Part shown: positions 7,801 to 15,700 of the stretch, one piece after another | How positions within the stretch are numbered: the first letter of the stretch is position 1 | Layout: each line of letters starts with the position of its first letter | NCBI RefSeq assembly: GCF_032925565.1 | Contig: NZ_CP136708.1 | Location: 186,001-250,000, forward strand | Direction of reading: 5' to 3' | From: Alteromonas sp. CI.11.F.A3 | GTDB taxonomy: Bacteria; Pseudomonadota; Gammaproteobacteria; Enterobacterales; Alteromonadaceae | DNA length: 64,000 nucleotides | Translations under genes and position numbers: made by a program | Notes under the pieces: model-generated | Told to the model about the DNA's origin: nothing | Database searches by the model: none | What the model saw: only the letters and a program-made list of their open reading frames with translations

Positions 7801-10258
7801 CTTCGTCTTCGTCATCGTCGGTCTTTAGCTCGGTTTTTACATCGTTCATTAGATCGCGATACTCGTAAGTGTTACGAGGCTTAGACTTGTACGCTTCAAT
7901 ACGTGAAGGAATGATTTGACGCGGATAGTGGTTGTTTTCAACATCTACGTCAGCCGTTTCCCAATGTGGGTCAACCGTTACGCTTACTAGCTCTTTGCCT
8001 TTTTCAGTGACAATAAGTTTGCTTACCGCTTTCGGTGTACGACGCCAAATTTCAGCAGGAATACGCATTTCTTCGGTTGTACCGTCTTCAAATGCTAGCT
8101 CAAGAATGATCGGCATAACTAAGCCACCCTTGTTGCTAAAGTCGAGTACGTAGTAGTTTTTGTCTTCACGAACCGCGCGTTCAAACGCTTTGCGTTCCCA
8201 AGGCTCAAGTTTCTTTAAGAAACTACGGTACTTGTTGCGTTCTTTATTGGTTACCGTGTAACGGTCGTTTTCGTCGTAAAAATCTTTGATATCATCGAAA
8301 CGGTCTACCCAAAGCTCTTTCCCTTCTTCTTTGTTACGAATGTCGGTAAGTGACTTAGGCTTATCAAGTTCGGCTTCACGCTCACGGGCGAAGTCGATAT
8401 CAGGATCTTCAGTGTTCAAACGAAGTTTGTAAACGCTATCTAGGCTGATATCAACGTGGTCAGTAGTGTAAAACCAACCGCGCCAGAACCAATCTAAATC
8501 AACACCAGAAGCTTCTTCCATGGTGCGGAAAAAATCAGAAGGTGTAGGGCGTTTAAACATCCAACGTTGTGCATATTCTTTAAAGGCGAAGTCGAACAAA
8601 TCACGGCCAAGAATGGTTTCACGAAGAATGTTCAACGCTACGGCTGGCTTAGTGTAAGCATTAGGACCTAATTTAAGTACCGAATCAGACTGGGTCATAA
8701 TTGGTACTTGGGTTTCAGACTTCATATAACTAACAATGTCACGTGGCTCAACGCCCCATGGAATAGTAGGATCCCATTCACGTCCTGCAACACCGTCTAG
8801 GAAGCTGTTTAAACCTTCATCCATCCACGTCCACTGACGCTCATCAGAGTTAACCGTCATTGGGAAGTAAATATGACCCACTTCATGAATAACCACGCCA
8901 ATAAGGAAGCGTTTTTCAGATAAAGAGTAAGTACGTGAGCCATCGTCACGAAGCTCAGTACGTGGACCATTGAAAGTGATCATTGGGTATTCCATACCGC
9001 CAACTGGGCCATTCACAGACTGAGCAACTGGGTACGGGTAATCGAAACTAAAGCGGCTATAAACATCCATAGTATGAATGATAGATTCGGTAGAGTACTT
9101 CTCCCAAAGCTCACCACCCTCTTTCGGATAGAAAGACATCGCCATGACTAATGGCTGAACGTCGCCGCCTTGGTGGTAACCACGAGCATCCCACATAAAT
9201 TTACGCGATGAAGCCCAAGCGAAATCACGCACGTTGTCAGCTTTAAAACGCCATGTTTTTTGCTTGTTGGTGCCTGCTTTTTCGTTCTCTAGCGCTTCTT
9301 CAGCGGTAACAACGAATACAATGCGATCGGCATCTTCAGCTTCTTTCAAACGATTACGCTGGGTTTTTGTCAACACGTCATCAGCGTTTTGTAATTTACC
9401 GGTAGAAGAAACGATATGATCAGCTGGCACCGTAATATCTACTTCGTAGTTACCGAACTCTAACGTGAACTCACCACGGCCAATGAACTCTTTGTTTGTC
9501 CATGCTTCGTAATCGGTATAAGCCGCTAGACGAGGAAACCATTGGGCTAGTAAGAAAATATCGTTACCGCCTTCACGTTCATCATCAGGGAAATGTTCGT
9601 AACCCGCACGAGCAGAAACCGCATCTTCTTCAACGATATTAAACGCAAAATCGATATCGAAAGTGACGTTATTTTTAGGTTGAAGCGGTTGCGCTAAATC
9701 TACACGCATAAGTGTACCAACGATAACGTGATGTAGGTCGTTACCTGCGCTGTCTTGCACCCGTGAAATGGTGTAACCCAATTCGTTATCGTCAACAAAC
9801 TGTTGGCGACGAAGCGCTGCCATGCTCAACTGTGCAGGTTTACCACCACTTGCAGATTGTGTTGCTGGCCCACGATTACCAATGCCACCAAAAGTGGTGG
9901 TAAGGGCAGACATAGAATCGTCGCGGAACTTATTCTGATCCAATTGGATCCATAAATACTTCAACGTATCTGGTGCATTGTTGTGATAGGTAATAGTTTC
10001 ACTGGCTTCGATACGGCGTGTATCTTCAATCAGCTTAACGTCAATTTTGTAGTCTACTTGTTGTTGCCAGTATTGATGACCTGGCTCACCCGCTGCATTT
10101 CGATATACATTGGGGGTAGGAAGAGATTCATCTAGCTGACGGAACTTATCTTCAAAATCGCCTTTTGTTTGATTTATTGCTGCGTTGGCGAATGGAAGAT
10201 AAATCAGCATAGACAACACTGGCGCAAGCCAGAAAAGATGTCGTTGGTGCTTATTCAT
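7790..10258 (-). CDS. secreted M1 family zinc metallopeptidase
   Basis: An 822-residue gluzincin. Residues 1-27 form a signal peptide (cleavage near FANAA). The zinc motif HEVGH is at 458-462 with the third ligand Glu481 exactly 19 residues after the last His, and GGMEYP at 420-425 corresponds to the substrate-binding GxMEN motif. It is expected to be a periplasmic or envelope aminopeptidase. The C-terminus ends in a strongly acidic tail (Asp/Glu over the last ten residues). It is first in an operon with DUF6702. The ATG at 10258 is chosen because it starts the signal peptide. Family is certain; substrate specificity is unknown. Confidence 0.92.
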   Translation of the reverse strand: MNKHQRHLFWLAPVLSMLIYLPFANAAINQTKGDFEDKFRQLDESLPTPNVYRNAAGEPGHQYWQQQVDYKIDVKLIEDTRRIEASETITYHNNAPDTLKYLWIQLDQNKFRDDSMSALTTTFGGIGNRGPATQSASGGKPAQLSMAALRRQQFVDDNELGYTISRVQDSAGNDLHHVIVGTLMRVDLAQPLQPKNNVTFDIDFAFNIVEEDAVSARAGYEHFPDDEREGGNDIFLLAQWFPRLAAYTDYEAWTNKEFIGRGEFTLEFGNYEVDITVPADHIVSSTGKLQNADDVLTKTQRNRLKEAEDADRIVFVVTAEEALENEKAGTNKQKTWRFKADNVRDFAWASSRKFMWDARGYHQGGDVQPLVMAMSFYPKEGGELWEKYSTESIIHTMDVYSRFSFDYPYPVAQSVNGPVGGMEYPMITFNGPRTELRDDGSRTYSLSEKRFLIGVVIHEVGHIYFPMTVNSDERQWTWMDEGLNSFLDGVAGREWDPTIPWGVEPRDIVSYMKSETQVPIMTQSDSVLKLGPNAYTKPAVALNILRETILGRDLFDFAFKEYAQRWMFKRPTPSDFFRTMEEASGVDLDWFWRGWFYTTDHVDISLDSVYKLRLNTEDPDIDFAREREAELDKPKSLTDIRNKEEGKELWVDRFDDIKDFYDENDRYTVTNKERNKYRSFLKKLEPWERKAFERAVREDKNYYVLDFSNKGGLVMPIILELAFEDGTTEEMRIPAEIWRRTPKAVSKLIVTEKGKELVSVTVDPHWETADVDVENNHYPRQIIPSRIEAYKSKPRNTYEYRDLMNDVKTELKTDDDEDEDDN

Positions 10259-10437
10259 GGAGTTTCCCAGTTATTTTTATAATAAAATAAGCGAACTAGT
10301 ATATAAGCCATTTTGCTTTTATCCCAGTTTTTGACCGTAAACTCACCCTATTTTAACGCAAAAAACTGTAACATAACGTTTGTTTAAAAAGCGAAGTGTC
10401 GTATTCTTAACCCCCTGTTTTCTTGCATCATCTTCTT

Positions 10438-11535
10438 ATGAACAGTCTCAATTGGCAGCGTGCCGTAATTAAAGTAGGTAGCGCCCTCATTGCGCCAAAT
10501 GGCGATGCGTGTAGCGCCCGATTTTTATTAGCACTGGCGCGCTTTATCACGATAAGCCGCGAATCTGGCAAAGAAATTATTTTGGTTTCCTCGGGCAGCG
10601 TGGCTGCGGGTCGAAGCAAAGTGAAAATACGTCACAATGCGTCTATTGCTGAAAAACAAGCGATGGCGGCCATTGGTCAAACTCAAATGATGGCAAACTG
10701 GCAACGGTTTTTCGACTTTCCTTGTGCGCAGGTTTTACTTACCGCTGACGATCTTCGCGATCGTACTCGTTATGTGAATATCAAAAATACCTTAAGAGAA
10801 TTGCTAAATCATGATGCGCTTCCCATCGTTAACGAAAACGATACCGTGGCGGTGAACGAGCTAAAAGTGGGTGATAACGACAATCTTGGCGCGTATACCG
10901 CGCTAGTGGCTCAAGCAGATACTCTTATTATTTGTTCCGATATTGATGGGTTGTACACTGCCGACCCCCGTAAAGATCCAGACGCCACATTAATCAGTGA
11001 AGTGCACAATATTGATGAATCGATTTACAAACTAGCAGGTGGTGCGGGTACCTCAATGGGTACAGGCGGTATGCGAACGAAAATTGAAGCAGCAGATAAG
11101 TGCACCAGTAGCGGTATTCAAACTATTATTGTTAACGGCAGGAAAGGGGCGTCTTTCGATGCCATGTTAAACGGTTCTATTCCTGGCACCTTGTTTCACG
11201 CTAGTAACTCGCCTAAAAAAGCCCGCCGGTTGTGGTTAACGCATACGCTTAAAACCTGTGGCCGTATTCATGTCGATGAAGGCGCAAAAGCAGCCTTGGT
11301 GGATCGCGGGGCGTCTTTGTTACCTTCAGGCATGACGAGCATAGAAGGTAATTTTAACCAAGGAGAGGCGGTAGAAATTTGCTATGACAACCAAGTTGTC
11401 GCAAAAGGCTTGGCGCTTTATAACGCGCGAGACTTAATGCTGATAAAAGGGAAAAAGTCGCAGCATATTGCGGATGTGTTAGGTTATGAAACAACCGACG
11501 TAGTTGTACATCGCGACGACTTGGTATTGCTATAG
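10438..11535 (+). CDS. proB: glutamate 5-kinase
   Basis: Catalyses ATP-dependent phosphorylation of glutamate to glutamyl 5-phosphate, the first step of proline synthesis, in the cytoplasm. The amino acid kinase domain (about 1-255) shows VIKVGSALI, VSSGSVAAG, NENDTVA and GDNDNLGA followed by SDIDGLYTADPR. A C-terminal PUA domain fills the last 90 residues. The length of 365 residues from the ATG at 10438 is typical; an upstream TTG would add five residues. The partner gene proA is not next to it, unlike in many gammaproteobacteria; a thioesterase gene follows 36 bp later. Confidence 0.95.
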   Translation: MNSLNWQRAVIKVGSALIAPNGDACSARFLLALARFITISRESGKEIILVSSGSVAAGRSKVKIRHNASIAEKQAMAAIGQTQMMANWQRFFDFPCAQVLLTADDLRDRTRYVNIKNTLRELLNHDALPIVNENDTVAVNELKVGDNDNLGAYTALVAQADTLIICSDIDGLYTADPRKDPDATLISEVHNIDESIYKLAGGAGTSMGTGGMRTKIEAADKCTSSGIQTIIVNGRKGASFDAMLNGSIPGTLFHASNSPKKARRLWLTHTLKTCGRIHVDEGAKAALVDRGASLLPSGMTSIEGNFNQGEAVEICYDNQVVAKGLALYNARDLMLIKGKKSQHIADVLGYETTDVVVHRDDLVLL

Positions 11536-11571
11536 TTTCCACACTCTTAACTTTTTGGGATAACGCCACGC

Positions 11572-12045
11572 ATGACAGACATTACACCATCGCTCAACGA
11601 TTACCCTTATCACCTTGAAATTGCTACTCGCTGGCAAGATAACGACGCTTACGGTCACATTAATAATGTGATGTATTACAGCTTTTTTGATACCGCCGTA
11701 AATCGCTTTTTAATTGACGAGGGCGGCCTTAATATTCAAGAAAGTAGCGCTGTCGCTTATGTAGTCAGTAGCCAGTGCCAATATATAGCGCCAGCGGCTT
11801 ATCCAGAAACGATTTACGTTGGGTTAAGGGTGATAAAGTTAGGCCGAAGTTCGGTTACTTACGGTTTGTCGATTTATGCCGGTGAGGCTAAACGCCGCGT
11901 GGCGCACGGTCAGTTTGTGCATGTATTTGTGGACAGACTCTCTGATAAAGCAGTGCCTATTCCCGTTAATATTAAAACCGCCCTTGAGTCTATTTGCGAG
12001 TCTATCGGCGAGGCAGACAATCAAGGAAATGCCGGTGGCCAATAG
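11572..12045 (+). CDS. acyl-CoA thioesterase (4HBT hot-dog fold)
   Basis: A 157-residue hot-dog fold thioesterase. The signature DNDAYGHINNVMYYSFFDTA (residues 23-42) matches the YbgC/FadM-type active-site loop and helix, with the catalytic Asp in the DxDxxGH context. It should hydrolyse acyl-CoA or a related thioester in the cytoplasm; chain length is unknown. It lies 36 bp after proB, and its last 17 bp overlap the dehydrogenase gene, so the three genes and the EamA transporter probably form one transcript. Confidence 0.88.
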   Translation: MTDITPSLNDYPYHLEIATRWQDNDAYGHINNVMYYSFFDTAVNRFLIDEGGLNIQESSAVAYVVSSQCQYIAPAAYPETIYVGLRVIKLGRSSVTYGLSIYAGEAKRRVAHGQFVHVFVDRLSDKAVPIPVNIKTALESICESIGEADNQGNAGGQ

Positions 12046-13075
12046 TCAAGCCGCCCAAGCAGGCACTAAAAGCACGGGAAAACATACTCATAAAAAGCTA
12101 ACAGGGGTTTTTCTTGATGCTGAAACCTTTAGTGCAGATTTACTGAATTCAGACACAATCGATACGTCATTGCTCAATAACGTAAATATTGAGCTAACTT
12201 GCTATGACAACACCCTTCCAGAAGAGGTGGTTGGCAGAATAGCGAATGCCGATATCGTGCTTACCAACAAGGTAGTATTAGATAGCGAGGCCCTGCAACA
12301 CGCCAAGGCGCTAAAGTATGTGGGCGTCATGGCCACAGGAACTAACAACGTAGATACTCATTACTGCCAATCGCACAATATTTACGTGCAGAATGTGGAA
12401 GGCTATGGCACCGACAGCGTTGCCCAACATACCTTAATGTTGCTGCTTAATTTAGCCACCGCCTTTCCCCAGTATCATAACGATGTTGAACAAGGTAAAT
12501 GGGCAACATCGCCGCACTTTTGCTTAACCGAACACCCTATTGTAGAGCTTGCCGGTAAGCATGCGGTTATTGTTGGTCATGGAGAGTTGGGCAAGCGAGT
12601 TGAAGCGCTATTTATCGCAATGGGGATGAAGGTGAGTATTGCCGCGCGGCCTGGTGGGTTTTTAACAGAGGAGCGCATTGCTAACAAGCGCGACCCACGA
12701 CCTTCACTGGAATCATTGTTACCTGGCGCTGATGTAGTCAGCTTACATTGCCCACTCACTGATGACAATTATCACCTTTTCAACGAAGCTCGGTTGTCGT
12801 TAATGAAACCCACTAGCTTTCTTATTAATACTGCCAGAGGTGGGTTAGTTGATGAAGACGCATTGGTGGCTGCGCTTAAGCGCGGGCAGATAGGCGGCGC
12901 GGCGGTTGATGTTATATCTCAAGAGCCACCTGGGCCGAATCATCCCTTATTAATGGGCGCTATACCCAACCTTATCGTTACCCCTCATACGGCGTGGATG
13001 GCTAATGAATCTCGTCAGCGCCTTTTTGACATTGCGATGAATCACTTAATTGATTTTGTTGAAACTCAAATATGA
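12029..13075 (+). CDS. D-2-hydroxyacid dehydrogenase (NAD-dependent, HprA-like)
   Basis: A 348-residue D-isomer-specific 2-hydroxyacid dehydrogenase. The Rossmann motif GHGELG is at 183-188, and the catalytic Arg270 (NTARGG), Glu299 (SQEPP) and His320 (TPHTAW) are all present. It resembles hydroxypyruvate/glycerate dehydrogenases (HprA). The first 24 residues are a polar extension before the fold begins at KLTGVFLD. I chose the ATG at 12029, preceded by AAGGA; the frame is open further upstream but lies inside the thioesterase gene. The stop overlaps the start of the EamA gene (ATGA). Substrate is inferred only. Confidence 0.88.
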   Translation: MPVANSQAAQAGTKSTGKHTHKKLTGVFLDAETFSADLLNSDTIDTSLLNNVNIELTCYDNTLPEEVVGRIANADIVLTNKVVLDSEALQHAKALKYVGVMATGTNNVDTHYCQSHNIYVQNVEGYGTDSVAQHTLMLLLNLATAFPQYHNDVEQGKWATSPHFCLTEHPIVELAGKHAVIVGHGELGKRVEALFIAMGMKVSIAARPGGFLTEERIANKRDPRPSLESLLPGADVVSLHCPLTDDNYHLFNEARLSLMKPTSFLINTARGGLVDEDALVAALKRGQIGGAAVDVISQEPPGPNHPLLMGAIPNLIVTPHTAWMANESRQRLFDIAMNHLIDFVETQI

Positions 13076-13974
13076 ACAATGGTGTGCTATTTGCCATATG
13101 TACGCTTATTTGGGGTTCAACGTGGATAGCGATTACTTATCAGATAGGGCATACCGCTGAGACCTTAGCCGTTGCGTGGCGTTATACCTTAGCGGCGCTG
13201 TGTTTAGGGCTATTTTGCGTAGTACGCGGGCTGCCGTTTAAGCTACCGCTACACATTCACATTAAAATGGCTGGAGTAGGTTTCTTTCTATATTGCCTCA
13301 ACTATACCCTGCTTTATATGGCGCAGGCGCATATTATCAGCGCGTTACTCGCCCTGATGAGCTCCAGCATTATTTATTTTAATGTGGTGCTTCGCAGGTG
13401 GTGGTTAAAGCAGCCTATTCGTTTAGAAGTGGTGGTGGGTGCTACGTTTGGGCTGGCCGGCATCGTGTGTATGTTTGTACCTGAGTTCTCCAAAGTATCC
13501 ATGGATGCAGCATTAGCGGCGGGTCTTTCTATCGCGTTTGTTTCTTTTTTCAGTGCATCAATTGGTAACGTTATTTCAGAGCGGATCCTCACTTCAGGCA
13601 CGCCGGTTATTCAAATGAATTTTTACGCCATGAGTTATGCCATGGTAATGCTTTACATTACCGCGTGGGTCACAAACGACACTTTGGTTGTTCCAACGGC
13701 GCCCGAGTTTTATATTTCGCTGCTTTATTTGGCGCTTTTCGGCTCGGTGTTGGCGTTTGGTTCTTATATGAAGCTGCTGAAGCAAATAGGCGCCGACAAA
13801 GCCGCTTATGTGGTACTGGTTTACCCCATTGTGGCCCTGGTTATCTCCACCTTTTTTGAAGGTTATACGTGGAGTTGGCTGTCTGTACTTGGCGTAGTCG
13901 TGGTGTTGGTGGGCAACGCCATTGCTATGGGAAAAGTGCCCATATTCATGCGACGCCCACCCCTAAGTAACTAA
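13072..13974 (+). CDS. EamA family (DMT superfamily) transporter
   Basis: A 300-residue inner-membrane protein with about ten transmembrane helices in two EamA repeats. Typical marks are LIWGSTWIAI in the first helix, an AWRY motif after helix 2, and LYLALFGSVLAF in the second repeat. Such proteins export amino acids, metabolites or drugs; the substrate here is unknown. The start overlaps the dehydrogenase stop by 4 bp (ATGA), which implies translational coupling and suggests a transported metabolite related to that enzyme (inference). Confidence 0.88.
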   Translation: MNNGVLFAICTLIWGSTWIAITYQIGHTAETLAVAWRYTLAALCLGLFCVVRGLPFKLPLHIHIKMAGVGFFLYCLNYTLLYMAQAHIISALLALMSSSIIYFNVVLRRWWLKQPIRLEVVVGATFGLAGIVCMFVPEFSKVSMDAALAAGLSIAFVSFFSASIGNVISERILTSGTPVIQMNFYAMSYAMVMLYITAWVTNDTLVVPTAPEFYISLLYLALFGSVLAFGSYMKLLKQIGADKAAYVVLVYPIVALVISTFFEGYTWSWLSVLGVVVVLVGNAIAMGKVPIFMRRPPLSN

Positions 13975-14023
13975 TCATGAAATAGCTAAGTATGAACTAG
14001 CTAGGCATACTTTAAATGCATTT

Positions 14024-14296
14024 CTAAAGCGCATTAATTTTTTGATTCAGTTCATACGCCGGCTGAGTCACTATGGCTTCCAGTGTTTCGACTCGCTCTA
14101 CTAAGGCGGCAATTTGCTTATCTTTCTTCTCTATAAGCTGTTGTTGCTGTGTGGCTTTGCTAGCAATGAAAGGATTGCTGCAGGTGCCACTCATCCAGTC
14201 GTTGAGGCGCCATTGAAATTTAGCATCTAAGTAACTTGCGCCTAGAGCGATGATGGTGATAAAGCCAATAAGTAAAAAAATGCTTAAGGTAGACAT
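14024..14296 (-). CDS. small PspB-like membrane protein
   Basis: A protein of about 90 residues with one N-terminal transmembrane helix (STLSIFLLIGFITIIALGAS) and a C-terminal amphipathic coiled coil (about 53-80: KKDKQIAALVERVETLEAIV). The layout and the ERVETLE heptads recall PspB, which binds PspC in the phage-shock response, but PspB is about 75 residues and no pspA, pspC or pspF is nearby. I prefer the ATG at 14296; an ATG at 14308 is also open. It is divergent from the ECF sigma gene. Assignment to PspB is only a resemblance. Confidence 0.6.
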   Translation of the reverse strand: MSTLSIFLLIGFITIIALGASYLDAKFQWRLNDWMSGTCSNPFIASKATQQQQLIEKKDKQIAALVERVETLEAIVTQPAYELNQKINAL

Positions 14297-14327
14297 AGTG
14301 TGCTCCAAGGTAAAAGTGTGCGTCCGG

Positions 14328-14348
14328 TTTTGTACCTAATTTTGTACC
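14328..14348. repeat. direct repeat TTTTGTACC, two copies
   Basis: TTTTGTACC occurs at 14328-14336 and again at 14340-14348, a 12-bp period (about one helical turn). It lies close upstream of the PspB-like gene, in the divergent promoter region shared with the ECF sigma gene. This is a candidate binding site for an unidentified regulator. Confidence 0.5.
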
Positions 14349-14400
14349 CAATAGTGGTGTTTCGATAACACCCTTCATGCTTACTAGTCTTTAGGTTTCA

Positions 14401-14430
14401 AAAAAAATTACAAAGAAATGTAATTTTTTT
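14401..14430. promoter_or_regulatory. perfect 12-bp AT-rich inverted repeat
   Basis: AAAAAAATTACA (14401-14412) and TGTAATTTTTTT (14419-14430) are exact reverse complements around a 6-nt loop. The element lies between divergent genes, so it terminates neither of them. An operator or a DNA-bending site is more likely. A second small palindrome, ACATGCATGT, follows at 14478-14487. No ORF lies between 14297 and 14562. Confidence 0.55.
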
Positions 14431-14562
14431 CTTTCACCCTAGACTACACAAAATAAGCACTGGTGATTTCTGTCATCACATGCATGTAAGAAAAGTAAAT
14501 GGGTGGCTCTTAACGTAATAGTCGGTAATACAGTGCAGTGAATAATAAGAAATACTGAGGAC

Positions 14563-15066
14563 GTGAGATTGGGGCAAGGATTTGAAGATGTGTTTGCACA
14601 GTACGGTAGTCTATTAAGCCGTGTAGCAAACAGTTACGAGGCTAACCATGCCTTACAGCAGGAACTGCTACAAGAAATAGCCATTGCTGTGTGGCAGGGG
14701 CTTGTGCGCTTTAAAGGCGATAGCAGTGTAAAAACTTATATTCTAAAAATTGCCCATAACCGCGCCGTTACTCACGTGGCAAATCAGATGAAGCGCGTCG
14801 ATACTGATGAGTACAACGATGACGTTGTTATTGAGCAAATGTCACAAGTCTCCCCTGAAACGGCCACCAGCCAGCAACAATCACTAACACGATTACTCGT
14901 TAAAGTACGTGCACTAGCAGTACAGCCGCGACAAGTACTTACCCTTTCCTTAGAAGGCTTATCTTATGATGAAATTGCTGATATATGCGGCCTAACCAAA
15001 TCTCATGTAGGGGTTATTTTAAAGCGGGCTAAAGCAAGTGTATTGGAAGGAAACTCTGATGAATGA
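14563..15066 (+). CDS. ECF-type RNA polymerase sigma factor
   Basis: A 167-residue sigma-70 family factor of the extracytoplasmic function group. Region 2 covers about residues 8-70 (FEDVFAQYGSLLSRVANSY through FKGDSSVKTYILKIAHNRAV). After an acidic linker, region 4 covers about 113-162, with the helix-turn-helix LSYDEIADICGLTKSHVGVIL. It starts with GTG at 14563. Its end overlaps the next gene by 8 bp. That gene encodes a membrane protein, a layout typical for a sigma factor and its membrane-bound partner. The signal and regulon are unknown. Confidence 0.9.
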   Translation: MRLGQGFEDVFAQYGSLLSRVANSYEANHALQQELLQEIAIAVWQGLVRFKGDSSVKTYILKIAHNRAVTHVANQMKRVDTDEYNDDVVIEQMSQVSPETATSQQQSLTRLLVKVRALAVQPRQVLTLSLEGLSYDEIADICGLTKSHVGVILKRAKASVLEGNSDE

Positions 15067-15661
15067 CAATAACAAAAGCGCTGATAATGGCAGTAATAGT
15101 GACAATGACCTCAGCGCGTTATGGCAAGCCCAACCCGTGTCGAATGTAGATTTGGATGAGGTGAAAAAAACGTTTAAAAGCCAAACAAGAAAGCAGCGTC
15201 TTTATTTTTTAATCGATTGCTTGTCGCTAGTGCCAGGTATTTGGATTTTTATACATTACTGGGGCGAGCTTCCAGTAACTGCTCGTGTCTTATATTTTGG
15301 CCTAATGGTCTTCGTTATCCCTTTACTTGGTTATCAGCTTTGGCTTAGAAGAGTGGCTGCGTTTGGCAGTAATGCGCAAACCAACAATCATGTACAGCAG
15401 TTGAAAAAACAGTTTAAAAACAATGCCCGTATTGCCTTTATTAATAAACATTCTGCCTGGATAGCCGTACCTATTGTTATTGCGTTCAATACCATCTTTA
15501 CCTTGGCTAAGGCTGCTGAAGAAAGGGAGTATGGGGTGGTAGTGCTGGTAACGGTAATTACCGCTGGTATTATGGCGGTGTGGTATGTTTGGGCGCATCG
15601 CAGGCAAAAGCAATTTGAACAAAAATTAACGGCATTAAATGATATGAGTGACGGCGGCTAG
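15059..15661 (+). CDS. membrane protein coupled to ECF sigma; possible anti-sigma partner
   Basis: A 200-residue protein. An Asn/Asp/Ser-rich cytoplasmic N-terminus (1-20) is followed by LSALWQAQPV and a basic helix KKTFKSQTRKQR. Four transmembrane helices follow in two pairs (near 50-68, 73-92, 132-152 and 158-178), with a basic loop between the pairs. It ends in a cytoplasmic coiled-coil-like tail. I know no characterised family for it. The overlap with the sigma gene (ATG at 15059) and the WxxQP segment before the first helix, seen in membrane proteins next to sigma factors, suggest an anti-sigma role; that is inference. Confidence 0.65.
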   Translation: MNDNNKSADNGSNSDNDLSALWQAQPVSNVDLDEVKKTFKSQTRKQRLYFLIDCLSLVPGIWIFIHYWGELPVTARVLYFGLMVFVIPLLGYQLWLRRVAAFGSNAQTNNHVQQLKKQFKNNARIAFINKHSAWIAVPIVIAFNTIFTLAKAAEEREYGVVVLVTVITAGIMAVWYVWAHRRQKQFEQKLTALNDMSDGG

Positions 15662-15700
15662 TCATTTTTGAAGACCTGCCGCCCCGCTAATATGAGTTAG

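Noticed and set aside
14401-14430. Intrinsic terminator
   Set aside because: The stem is almost all A-T and lies between divergent genes, so no transcript of a known gene would end there.
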